Shown piece by piece: positions 23,765-33,720 of a stretch of DNA of 64,000 bases. Both the position numbers and the translations under genes were made by a program. The notes beneath the pieces are model-generated. The model saw only the letters and a program-made list of their open reading frames with translations. It made no database searches and was not told the DNA's origin. The DNA comes from Ceratotherium simum simum (lineage: Eukaryota > Chordata > Mammalia > Perissodactyla > Rhinocerotidae). The DNA is taken from assembly GCF_000283155.1 (NCBI RefSeq), contig NW_004454165.1, positions 42,227,630 to 42,291,629 of the forward strand, read 5' to 3'. Numbering within the stretch: the first letter of the stretch is position 1; the number at the start of each line of letters is the position of its first letter.

Positions 23765-23985
23765 TCTGGATTGGAATCTCTTCTCTGCCACTTACTAACT
23801 GTAGGATCACAGGGAAATTACTTAATCTCTCTTAGCCTTTGTTTCCTCTTTTGTAAAATGAGCGTGATGATAACACCTACCTCATAGGTTCTTGTGAAGA
23901 TGAAATGAAAGAAGTTAAGTTCAAGAACAGAGCTTAGCAGAGGCCTAGTAAACAATAAGTGCTCGATAAATGTTCTTGTTGCTGC
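23765..23985 (+). mobile_element. MIR SINE
   Basis: Clear MIR with CTCTGCCACTTACTAACTGT, CTTTTGTAAAATGAGCGTG, ATAACACCTACCTCATAGG and the 3' AATAAGTGCTCGATAAATG. One of the best-preserved MIRs in the window. Confidence 0.88.
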
Positions 23986-24494
23986 CTTCGGAAAGCATGA
24001 TGTGTGAACCCCAACTTTTCCTTCCTTAACCACAGCACTACAGAACATTACTGAAGGAAATGGGGTGAGCTGATATCTCGGTTCCCACTGTGGGAGAGGG
24101 CGGGGAGCCGGCCCCTGGACGCAGGTCCTTCCACCGGCCAGTGCTGCTTCGAGTGTTCCAGTCACTGAATGGCCCTGAGACAAAGACCACCAGACCATGG
24201 GGTCCCAAATCTCTCCATTATGATGATGGGGCCAGCACATCCCTTCTCAAAGTGACCATATTTGCTCTCTCCCTGGGGTCTTTGAAAGAGCTGATAAATA
24301 AGATACGTTACTCAGAAGACCACTAACACGGGCCACTGAGGGAGGGGTGCAGTTGGCCCCTTTGCTCTATAAACATGTCCTTGAGGGCTGGCACTGCTCC
24401 AGAGGCCCTCATCTATCACCTGGGGAGACAGCCCTGGCTCCATGATCTTGGGCAGAAACAGTGTCTGCCTTAGAGAGCATATGTGCTTCTGATC
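23986..24494. other. Unique sequence, no gene seen
   Basis: No repeat recognised. The frame 23818-24240 (minus, 140 residues) overlaps the MIR and has no known domain. Confidence 0.5.
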
Positions 24495-24779
24495 TATTTT
24501 TTTTAACTCTTTTATTGTGGAAAATTTCAAACATACCCTAAAGTAGAAAGATGAGTATGATGAACCCCCGAGTCCCTCATCCAGGATAATTATCAATATT
24601 TGGCCAACCCCTCGACCCCCTCCTACTTTTTACCTCCTGGGTTATTATGGAGCTCATCCTGGACATTGTGTCACTTCGTCAGCAGTGATATTTCAGTGTG
24701 TGTCTCTAAAAGACAAAGACTTTAAAAACACACAAGCAATATCACTATTACTCCCAGAAATTAACAGAAATCATTAATG
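24495..24779 (-). mobile_element. Outer L1 fragment, left part
   Basis: Starts TTTATTGTGGAAAATTTCAA and continues with TATGATGAACCCCCGAGT, ATTATCAATATTTGGCC and TTTCAGTGTGTGTCTC, an old L1-type 3' region in antisense. It breaks off near 24780 and resumes at about 26680 with ATATCAAATATCCAGTCAAT, which is the expected continuation. The gap is a younger L1. Confidence 0.65.
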
Positions 24780-25011
24780 ACTTCTTGGATATGACACCAA
24801 AAGCACAAGAAAGATGAAAAATACATAAATTGGGCTACATCAAAATTTAAAACTTCTGTACATTAAAGGGCACTATCATGAGACTGAAAGGCAACCCATG
24901 GAGTGGGAGAAAATATTTGCAAATCATATATCTGATGAGGGGTTAATAGCCAGAACTACAACTCTCGAATGACAACAACAACAGCAAAAAGTTAATTAAA
25001 AGAAATGGGCA
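24780..25011 (+). mobile_element. Middle L1, ORF2 3' part (left segment)
   Basis: Degenerate L1 ORF2 near its C-terminal end: GATATGACACCAAAAGCACA, then GGGCTACATCAAAATTTAAA, then GGGAGAAAATATTTGCAAAT. Interrupted at about 25012 by an ERE and then a third L1. It resumes at about 25835. Confidence 0.8.
24998..25011 (+). repeat. Left target-site duplication of the ERE at 25.0 kb
   Basis: AAAAGAAATGGGCA is repeated exactly at 25201-25214. Confidence 0.88.
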
Positions 25012-25200
25012 GGGGCCGGCCCGGTGGCATAGTGGTTAAGTTTGCATGCTCCGCTTCGGCGGCCCGGAGTTCACAGGTTCGGATCCCAGGCGTGGACCTA
25101 TGCAGCGCTCATCAAGCCATGCTGTAGTGGCTTGATGTAATAGAGGAAGATGGGCACAGACGTTAGCTCAGGGCCAATCTTTCTCACAAAAAAAAAAAGA
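25012..25200 (+). mobile_element. ERE SINE
   Basis: Begins GGGGCCGGCCCGGTGGCATA, with B-box-like GGTTCGGATCCC, body GACGTTAGCTCAGGGCCAAT and poly(A). It lacks the second TTAGCTCAGGGC block seen at 18.2 and 43.5 kb, so it is a shorter subfamily or truncated form. It is flanked by an exact 14-bp duplication. It landed at the 5' junction of the third L1, within the middle L1. Confidence 0.93.
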
Positions 25201-25218
25201 AAAAGAAATGGGCAAAGG

Positions 25219-25825
25219 CAGCCACTATGAAAAATAGTATGGAGAGTCCTCAAAAAATTAAAAACAGAACTACCATATGATCCAGCTATTCCACTTCTGG
25301 GTATTTATCCAAATAACACAAAAATACTAATTCGAAAAGATATATGTACCCCTATGTTCATTTCAGCATTATTCACAATAGTCAAGACCTGGAAGCAACC
25401 CAAGTGCCCATCAATGGACGAATGCATAAAGACGATGTGGTATATATATATACAATGGAATACTACTCAGCCATAAGAAAGACAAAATCATGCCATTTGC
25501 AACCACATGGATAGACCTTGAGGGTATTATGCTAAGCAAAATAAGTTAGACAGAGAAAGGCAATTACTGTATCACTTCACTCATATGTGGAAGATAAACA
25601 AAAAAACACATAGATGTGGAGAACAGATTGGTGGTTACCAGAGAGGAGGAGGGCGAGAGGAGGGTGAAAAGGGTAAATGGGCACATATGTATGATAACAG
25701 ATGGAAACTAAACTTTTGATGGTGAACATGATGCAGTCTATACAGAAGTCAAAATACAACGATGTATGCCTGAAATTTATATAATGTTATAAAACAATGT
25801 GACCTCAATAAAAAAAAGAAAAAAA
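25219..25825 (+). mobile_element. Inner (third) L1, 5'-truncated
   Basis: Holds the L1 ORF2 C-terminal region (TATGATCCAGCTATTCCACT, CCCATCAATGGACGAATGC, TGGAATACTACTCAGCCATA) and a 3' UTR, ending in an AATAAAAAAAAGAAAAAAA tail. A 9-bp direct repeat GGGCAAAGG flanks it at 25210-25218 and 25826-25834, the sequence expected uninterrupted in the host L1. It is about 0.6 kb long and cannot retrotranspose. Confidence 0.85.
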
Positions 25826-25834
25826 GGGCAAAGG

Positions 25835-26670
25835 GCTTGAATAGATGTTTCTCCAAAGAAGATATACAACTGGTTAATAAGCACATGAAAAGATGCTCAA
25901 CATCACTAATAATTAAGGAAATGCAAATCAAAACCACATTAAGATACCACCTCACACCCATTAAGATGACTATTATAAAAAAAGAAAAAAGCAGAAAATA
26001 ACAAGTATTGGCAAGGATATAGAGAAATTGGAACCCTTGTGCACCTTTAGTGGGAATGTAAAATGGTGCAGCCACTGTGGAAAACAGTATGGTAGTTCCT
26101 CAAAAAATTAAAAATAGAATTACTGTATGGTCTAGTAATTCTACTTCTGAGTACATACCCAAAAGAATTGAAAGCAGAACTTGAAGAAATATTTATACAC
26201 CCGTGTGTATAGCAGCATTGTTCACAACAGCCAAAAGATGGAAACAACCCAATTGTCCATCAACAGAGGAATAGATGAACAAAATGTGGTCCATCCATAC
26301 AATGGAATATGGTTCAGCCTTAAGGAGGAAGAAAATTATGACACATGCTACAACATGGATGAACCTTGAAGATGTTATGCTGAGTGAAATAAACCAGACA
26401 CAAAAGGACAAATACTGTATGATTCTCCTCATATGAAGTACCTAGAGTCATCAAATTCATAGAGACAGGAAGTAGAATGGTGGTTGCCAATGACTAAGGG
26501 AACAGGGGAATGGAGAGTTAATGTTTAATGGGGACAGAATTTCAGTTTTGCAAGACGAAAAATGTTCTAGAGATGGATGGTGGTGATGGTTGTATAATAA
26601 TGCCACTGAACTGTGTACTTAAAAATGGTTAAAGTGGAAAATTTTATCTTATGGATATTTTACCACAATT
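25835..26670 (+). mobile_element. Middle L1, right segment with 3' UTR
   Basis: Resumes the ORF2 region at GCTTGAATAGATGTTTCTCC and proceeds colinearly (GCTCAACATCACTAATAA, AATGGTGCAGCCACTGTGG, GTCCATCAACAGAGGAATAG) into the 3' UTR (GATGGATGGTGGTGATGG, TACTTAAAAATGGTTAAAG). Stops break the frame in many places, so it is inert. Confidence 0.85.
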
Positions 26671-26679
26671 TTTTCAATT

Positions 26680-26998
26680 TTTAAAAACTGACAAGTCAAT
26701 AATATCAAATATCCAGTCAATGTTCAAAATTTTCCAATTGCCTCATAAATGCCTTTTTTTTAGTTGGTTTGTTCAAATCAAGATCCAAACAATGTCTATT
26801 CATTACACATGGCTGATAATCGTCTTATATCCTTTTGGTCTATAACTGTTCTTCTTACCATCTTTCCACTCTTGCTACTTATTTATTGAATAAATTAAGT
26901 CATTTGTCCTATAAAAGTTCCCATAGTCTGCATTTTGCTGATTGCATCCATATAATTCTCTGTCCTCTGGATTTTCTGTAAATTGATCATTTTTCTAG
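26680..26998 (-). mobile_element. Outer L1 fragment, middle part
   Basis: Colinear continuation of the fragment at 24495-24779: ATATCAAATATCCAGTCAAT, TTAGTTGGTTTGTTCAAATC, GTCATTTGTCCTATAAAAG, CATTTTGCTGATTGCATCC. It is interrupted again near 26999 by a MITE. Confidence 0.65.
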
Positions 26999-27187
26999 AA
27001 CAATACTGACCAATAGAACTTTCTGCAAAGATAGGAATAATCTAAATCAGCACTAATACAGTAGCCACTAGCCATATGTGGCTATGAGCACTTGAAATGT
27101 GGCTGGTGCAGCTGAGGGACTGAATATTAGTTCTAAGTAATTTAATTTTAAGTACTTTTAAAAGCCAGGTCTAGAACAGCACAGTCC
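26999..27187 (+). mobile_element. Short hAT-type MITE
   Basis: Matches a common mammalian non-autonomous DNA transposon: GACCAATAGAACTTTCTGC, GTAGCCACTAGCCATATGTG, GCACTTGAAATGTGGCTGG. It is flanked by short TCTAGA-like strings, consistent with an 8-bp hAT duplication. The outer L1 appears to resume at about 27188 with GATTTGATTAGATTCAGGC. Confidence 0.65.
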
Positions 27188-27255
27188 TAGAGATTTGATT
27201 AGATTCAGGCTCTTTTTTTGCCCAAGAAACATTTGAGGGGCTACTACCTCAGGTG
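27188..27255 (-). mobile_element. Outer L1 fragment, right end
   Basis: TTTGATTAGATTCAGGCTC continues the outer element after the MITE. It fades into unique sequence near 27255. Confidence 0.5.
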
Positions 27256-28194
27256 AACATGGATCTGCCACAGAACCAGCACCAGTGCCCCGGGAGAGTC
27301 CGAGTTACCTCTACAGGGCACCTGTGGTGCAAGAGGCCCGTAGCTGGTCGTGTATGTGGACTGTTCCTGCTCACAGCCCCTCTGGTACCTGTCAGGATTA
27401 TCTCCACTTCCCAGCTTGAGAAGCAGAGAAAGGAGAGGTTAGTGACTGACTGGGGCCACACAGCCACCACGTCCTGGAGACAGCACCAAACCAGGCATCT
27501 TACTGAAATCCACACCCTTGGCCACTGCACTCCCGCCTGGTTTGATCTGGTTTCTTCCCAAAATGTTTGTCTTTTGTGGCATGTTGACAAAACCATTATC
27601 TTCTTGTCTCATCCTCATTTTATGTCAGTCTCCTCAGGGAATTTAAATTCAGGAATATATAAATTTCTTTAAATACCCCTTCTATGATTCTTGGTGCATC
27701 TACCCATTTTTCCTTGCCTGCTGTTGGACTGAAATTCTGAAATATGTTAATACTGACTCCATTGTTACTAGCCATCTGTTCTGTTAAAAAGAAAGTCAGT
27801 TCCTCAAGGTGTTTTTAATAAGCATAAATGGATTATTTTTTCTTGTAGTCATTTTGCTTTGTTTTAAATGAGTGAACTTAATAATGAAAAAAAGTAGCTG
27901 GCACCACGTGCCATTGAGGTTGCTTGTTGTACCGTTGTTAGGGGTCCTGCCCTCCGGCAGCACCTCTGCTGAGCGCGTGCATAGAGGTTCAGAGCATCGG
28001 AAACTGATGGGTCACGTGTGAGCCTCGCAGCCTTCTCCCTGGTGACTTGACATCTGGTGCAAGTTGCAAAGTGGTTCAGCATGACTTTCATCTCTCACTG
28101 TGTACGTTTGGAGAGGCGAGCAGGTGCCCTACTTGCCATGGGCAGTGGCAGTGTGGACAGGAGGGAAAGTGGCTTTGCAGGGCCTCAGAAGTGT
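27256..28194. other. Unique sequence, no gene seen
   Basis: No recognised repeat. Mirror frames of 139 (27253-27672 plus) and 115 residues (27249-27596 minus) lie on opposite strands of the same DNA and show no known domain. Confidence 0.5.
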
Positions 28195-28310
28195 GTTCAA
28201 ACCCCCCCAGCACTGCGCTGTCCTAACCGTGTGACCTTGGGCAAGTCATTGATGTTCCTGAGCCTCACCGTTTTCCTCTGTAAAGTAGAGGTAACGTACC
28301 ACACTGCACA
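28195..28310 (+). mobile_element. MIR SINE fragment
   Basis: MIR core GTGTGACCTTGGGCAAGTCA is nearly perfect, followed by CCTGAGCCTCACCGTTTTCC and TCTGTAAAGTAGAGG. The 3' half is lost. Confidence 0.85.
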
Positions 28311-28625
28311 ATTTAGAACAGCTGCATCACAGTAAGGCGTCCCAGGTGGCCCCTCTCTGCAGGTGGAGAAGATGATCAGAGAGATTCGGTGGAAGGAGAA
28401 TGTTACTAAAGCAGATGGGAAGGCCCATGCAGAGGGAACTAGGTCAACGGACCTTATCAAAGAAAAATGTTCCTCTGCTTGGTGCGGCCACCCAGGGTCG
28501 ATGACACTGCAGGGACACAACTCAGGGTGTTTGCTGTCATCACGTCAGGAATGGGGGGGTCAGCATATAAGAATCAGGCCTGACGGCAGGAGATGGCCTT
28601 CTTGTGGTGGGAAGAGGAGACCAAG

Positions 28626-28998
28626 GCGTTAAGGGTTGAATTGTGTCCCCCCAAAATTCACATGTTGAAGTCCCAACCCCCAGTACCTCAGAATGTGCCC
28701 GAGTTTGGAAATAGGGTCTTTACAGAGGTCACCAAGTGAAAGCGATGTCATTAGGGTGGACCCTAATCCACCTTACCAGGAGGGAGGGGAAATTTGGGCA
28801 CAGACAGACACACAGGGAGAACGCCATGTGTACGTGAAGATGGCCATCCACAAGCCGAGGAGAGAAGTCTCAAAAGGAACCAGCCCTGCCCTCACCTTGA
28901 CCTCGGCTCGTGGCCACCAGGCTGTGAGGCAATACACCCCGGGTGTAAGCCGCAAAGTCTGTGGCGCTTTGTTACAGCCACCCCAGGAAACTAATTCA
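28626..28998 (+). mobile_element. MaLR/ERVL-type solo LTR
   Basis: Sense LTR: GGTTGAATTGTGTCCCCCCA, TGTTGAAGTCCCAACCCCC, AGGGTGGACCCTAATCCA, GAGAACGCCATGTGTACG, and the 3' end near CCACCCCAGGAAACTAATT. No internal genes flank it. The 120-residue plus frame and the 109-residue minus frame over it are products of the repeat. Confidence 0.7.
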
Positions 28999-29625
28999 GT
29001 GGTCAAATCAGAGAGGACGTTCGGCTCAGAACACAAGTTAGACCTGAAAGAGTAGAATATGCAAAAAAGAAATCTGGTGCACATTAGGGTTTCGGGGCCC
29101 ACTGCCCACCTCCTGCCCGGCTCTCAGGCACAGCCTGTACCACCTCTGCTTATCCAGAGTCACTGGGCCCCGGACCCCACCGGCTCAGTCCTTCCACCTC
29201 GTCTCCGCTGAACAGGCTAACAGCCCGGATTGGTCTTTCTGCCACAAGCCTGCAAAGGGAGCTGCCTGGGGTACCCGCTGCACTGCCGTCCCCCCAGGCC
29301 AGGGGTCCATGCAGAGCCTGACTTGTGCTCCAGCTCTGCCCGCATTGGAGCCTGAGCCCGGAGAACCTGCTTCACTGTGGGGAGGCCCTCAGCTTGGGCG
29401 CCAGGTCCTGTCCCAAACCCCAGCTGCAGCTGCAGGCAAAGCCCAGGGGACCACCCACTAGAGACACAGCCTGGGAGGGGTCTCAGCTGGCAAACGCCCC
29501 CCAGCCTGGTCAAGTCTTGGGCCTGGAGGTGTAAGCCCCATGGCTAGGTCAGTCCCCTGGCGGTGTCTCCCCCTTCCCACCGGCTTATCAAATCCTCCAT
29601 TACACTAACGGTTTTTCTCTCTCTT
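28999..29625. other. Unique GC-moderate sequence, no gene seen
   Basis: No repeat recognised. Opposing frames (29217-29513 minus, 29325-29534 plus) lack known domains. Confidence 0.5.
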
Positions 29626-29677
29626 CTATCTTTTTTTTCCTTTTATTTTTTCTTTTCTTTCCTCCTCCTCCTCCTTG
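29626..29677 (+). repeat. Pyrimidine-rich simple tract
   Basis: TC/T-rich run with four consecutive CTC-type triplets (CCTCCTCCTCCTCC). Polypyrimidine, likely variable in length. Confidence 0.75.
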
Positions 29678-29689
29678 AAACACACTTTG

Positions 29690-31010
29690 CCTTAAAGAAT
29701 ATTGTAAACTCCCAGATGACAAAATTGTGTCTTATTTTCTTCTTATTGATGAACACTTGGATTTTTCCCATTGTTTGCTAATTTGCACCATGCTGCAATG
29801 AATAACCTTTTGCACACGATTAACACATGTGACGATCTATCTTTAGGATAAATTCCCAGAAGTAGGATTGCAGCTGTAATTTTAATAGATATTGCCGAAT
29901 CGCATGTTAGCGCGCACTCCACCAACAACGTGTGTACTGTTTTCCCAGCCCACAGAGCATATTTCCAAATTTTCGATTTTTATCAGGCTCCTAAGTCAAA
30001 AATGTTATCTCAGAAGGCTGAATTTCTTCTCATGCATTTAAGGGTCATTTGCATTTCCTTTTCAGTGGACCAATTACTTCATTCCTTTGTGCATTTTTAT
30101 TCTAGGTTATTGGTCTTTTTCTTATTGATTTGTAAGACACTTCACATACGAGATAAATGAGTCCTTTGTGATATAAATTGCATTTCTTTTAACTCCAGTT
30201 GAATTTCTGAGTCTTAATTAGTTTTCCCCAACTTGGGTTATAAAGGACTTTGCCCACACTTTATTCTAGTATTTGTATGATTTCTTCTGTTTACATTTAA
30301 TTTTTTGGTCCATTTGGAGTCTATCCCAGCATATGGTGTGATACGTGAATCCAAATTTATTCTTCCATTTGGCTCTGCGGTTATCCCAACACTGTTTATC
30401 AGAAAGCACGCCTTTTCCCTCAACTTGAGATGTTACCTTTATCAAATATTCGGTCCTGCATCTGAACCTTCTTCTCTGCTCCCCGCTGGCTACCCATCTG
30501 TCAGCCCCTGGGCACCGCACCGCTCAGTTACGGAGTCTTCATGTTTTCTGTCCAGCTGGGCTGGGGCCCCTTCGTTTCTCTTGTTTTTTTTAGGATTTCT
30601 TGGCTATTACTTATTTTTCCTTATGATCTTCGAAATTAGCTTCTTTAGATTTAAAAAATAACCATTAGTAATTTTATTGGGATCATATTGCCTTTATGTG
30701 ATAACTTAAGGAGAATTTATATCTTTCTGGTGTTGAGACTTCTTGCTCACGACAACTGTGCCTCTCTGTTGGCTCAGGGTCTTCTTTATGTGGGTGGACT
30801 GAGTGGGAAAGCTTTCCTCTAGGACAGTGCTCACAACTCTTGCCTTTATTTCTAGTTTTTGTTGTTGTGGTTGATGCTGCCATTGTCCTTTCTGTGATGA
30901 TAAACAGGAGTCTTTCTTCCATTTTACTTCTAATTTGTTGTTTGTATATATGACAATACCTATGACATTGATTTTAAGACATATATACAAAACAACTAGC
31001 GTATTGTCTT
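29690..31010 (-). mobile_element. Ancient L1 LINE ORF2 region, antisense
   Basis: The plus strand shows antisense L1 ORF2 strings, all diverged: AGGATAAATTCCCAGAAGTA, GGGTCATTTGCATTTCC, TCCATTTGGAGTCTATCCC, GTTATCCCAACACTGTTTAT, ATTGGGATCATATTGCC and GTCTTTCTTCCATTTTACTT. About 1.3 kb covers the reverse-transcriptase to C-terminal part. Frames are broken and the element is dead. Confidence 0.7.
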
Positions 31011-31432
31011 CAAAAACGATGATACCAAGCAAGCCAAACCAAGAAAAAGAAAAAGAAAAAACAAAACAATGGGAGGGCGGCTTAGGTTAAAAGGAAACTG
31101 AGGTACCATGACGCGTTCAGAATGTGTGATTCTTGCTCGGGTCTGTATTTGTAAAAACCCACAAAGAGCATTTTGAGGACAACTGGGGAAATTTGTACAT
31201 GGATGTATAACTAGCCGTCGATACCAAATCAAGGGTAAGTTGCTTGGTTGGTAACGGTGTGGTGGTTTTGTAGGAGAATGTCTTGTTCTTAGTCAATGCC
31301 GGAGTGTTAGGTGAAGGACCACCAGTCTGCAATTTACTTCCAAATGGCTTAGCAACAAACAAGACCAAAACAAAACTGCACACACACCTCCCACACACAC
31401 GTATGCAGAGAGAGATGCAGACATGGAAAACT
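31011..31432. other. Unassigned sequence, possibly old L1
   Basis: Between two L1 pieces. I could not place it in a family and see no gene. Confidence 0.4.
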
Positions 31433-31531
31433 GTTAAAAGCTGGTGAATCCTAAGTGTTATTGCATTATTCTTTCAGCTTTTCTGTAAGTTTGAAATTTC
31501 AAAATAAAAAGTTGGGGCAAAAATAAAGAAT
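31433..31531 (+). mobile_element. L1 3'-end fragment
   Basis: Ends with TTTGAAATTTCAAAATAAAA and AGTTGGGGCAAAAATAAAG, a common 3' terminus of old L1s, with TTCTTTCAGCTTTTCTGTAA upstream. Confidence 0.65.
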
Positions 31532-32479
31532 CTATGTAAAATGCTTGGTGTGTCCTATATCTGAGCAATGATCTTCTTGTTGATCGCACGCTGGGGAGGA
31601 GCAGAATTCTGGGTAGAATACAGTGGGGTTTAAGCATCTACGGGGCATCTTCCACCCTCGCTCCCGGCAAGGCCCCAGGTGGGCGCAGCATTAGCTGCAT
31701 TATCTCTCAGCTCTGGCAGAAAGTGCAAAGCCCTCTGGGCACCCCCACCCACAAGAATTGCTTCATTTCTGTACTTAAAATGTCCTGATCCACTACCTTC
31801 CAAAATTCATTTAATGTCAAGGATTCTCTTCCCGCCGCACCCCCAGTGCGCCCAGCCCGGGCCTGCAGCTGCCCGAGCCTGCAGTGGATGGGATGTGGCT
31901 GGTCTCACCCCATGGTCTTCCATCTCTCCTGGGCACTGGACCTCCTCCAGGACACCAGCAGAGGGCAGGGATGTGAAGGCAGCGAGGACCTCCCCTGGCC
32001 CGTACGGAGATGACGGGTGCTCACGCCCTCCGGTGGGGCTGGTGTCTCAGATGGGCTCCTGTGGGAAGCCTTTGGCTCTCTGGTGCCTGAGGGTCTCTCC
32101 GATGGTGTTTTGTGGGTGCTGAGGACTCTCTCCCTCATCCTCCTTCTCCAGGGACCACTTCTGCTCCTGGCGTCTGGCAGAGAGCCTCCAGCTCTCCCTA
32201 CTGGGGTCTCCCGGCATCTCAGCTGAAGGGGCTGACGTCCACGTGTGCTTTGCCCAACGAAATCCTGAGGACAGGTCAGCCCAGTGCAGCCCCTTCCTGG
32301 GCTCCACCACCAAAGCAGTGTCCCCATCTGCAAGGCGACAGGGCAAGGTCTCTGGCTGGTCCTGCAGAGCCCTCAGTTTTGATTTGAGGTGAGGGGCTTA
32401 AAAATAAGAAACTTGCAGTCTGGGAGAGAGAAGCCACAGCCATTTCAGAGGGTCGACAGGAAAGAGGGGCCTGGTCCAC
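31532..32479. other. Unique GC-rich DNA, no gene seen
   Basis: GC-rich sequence with overlapping open frames on both strands (147 residues plus, 142 residues minus). None has a domain I recognise, and all frames are about equally open, which points to composition and not coding. Confidence 0.45.
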
Positions 32480-33720
32480 GCAGCCAAGAGGTCAGGGATG
32501 GCGCCTGAAGGCTGATGTTTGAGATGAGTCTTACGTATGAGGTGTTTGCCAGGTGGAAGGAAGGACGGACAAAGGGCAGGACGGGGCAGACACGGGGCGA
32601 GGGTGGACCCCCATGGCCAGCCACTGCACGTAATTTACAAAGGGGCAGCTTTGTCACAGAGAAAACCAGAAATAGGCAGGAGCCAGATGGAAGGGGACCC
32701 GGGAAGCTGTGCCACCTGGGTTTATCCTGGAGAAATAGGGAGGCACTGAAAGGATTTCCACTGGGGCCTGCTCTCATTTATCCGAACTTTACAAAGATCA
32801 TTCTGGAAACAACCTGGAACCGGGGTTGGAGGGGAAGTCCGACTGGAGGCCTGGGGCGGCAGGATTTAGCCCGAGCGATGAAGGAAGAGGCTGGGCAGCC
32901 AGGAGGAGGGAGGTCAGTGAAGGAAGCTGTGGTCTGGGCCAGGACTGGATGGGGGCTGAGGGACAGGGGGCGGTGGCCTCTGACCTCGAGGCTCCTGCTG
33001 GGGCAGGGGTGCCATTCAGAGAGGGGGCGCTGAAGGGGAGGACGAGACAGCGGGTGGACACAAGGAAGCGCTTGCCCACGCTCTATCTTTCTGTGAAAGA
33101 GACTTCCGGATCACGCAGGGAGAGAGGGAGGAAGAAGAGGACTGGAGGCGCAGACAGGGGGTGGGTGAAGGGGCTGTCGATGCCGACGGGCCCACCAGTG
33201 GCCCTCAGCTCCGGGAAAGACCCTTGTCCAGAAGCAGCTCCGACAGGCGTCCTGGACATTTTCCAAAAACATTCCATTTTCCAAAAACACCAGTGAGCGT
33301 GTTTCTTGATGCTGGACGACCATCAGGAATATATGTTACAGAGGCAACACACACCGAAGGAGGAGGACGTCCAGCTGAGGGCGAGGGGCACAGAGTTAAT
33401 GTGATGTGGGTGGATGTCAGACGAGGCAACGCCAGAGAAGATCTCCTGGAGGAACTGGGAGACGTGACACTGGACACAGCTGGGAAGAAGGATGGGCAGG
33501 TACCGTGGTGAGCGTGTGGAAATTGCAGGAATGAAGACAAAGCAGACTGACGGGGTCCCATGTGGCAGGGACAGGAGAATTTGCTATCCATCCAGAGATC
33601 GTCATGCTCTCAGAGAGCTCTGGGAGAAACCAGTGAGAGACGGAACCTGATACCAGACCACATCTGGGACAGACTACCACGAGTGCTGACAGGGGCGTAG
33701 GGCTCCATCGAGCACTGTTG
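32480..33720 (-). mobile_element. L2 LINE, antisense and diverged
   Basis: Strings match the reverse complement of L2: GGAGAAATAGGGAGGCACTG, TTTACAAAGATCATTCTGG, GGTTGGAGGGGAAGTC and GGGAGGTCAGTGAAGG, with weaker similarity to about 33.7 kb. This explains the many G-rich open frames (172 and 156 residues plus). The right boundary is uncertain. Confidence 0.5.
33257..33291 (+). repeat. 17-bp short duplication
   Basis: CATTTTCCAAAAACA occurs twice, starting at 33257 and 33275, one base apart, inside the diverged L2 region. Confidence 0.8.

Noticed and set aside
28626..28998. Endogenous retrovirus provirus
   Set aside because: Only LTR-type sequence is present, with no internal genes beside it. 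Treated as a solo LTR.
32515..33296. 172- and 156-residue plus-strand ORFs
   Set aside because: Lie in antisense L2-derived, G-rich DNA. Frames are open by composition.
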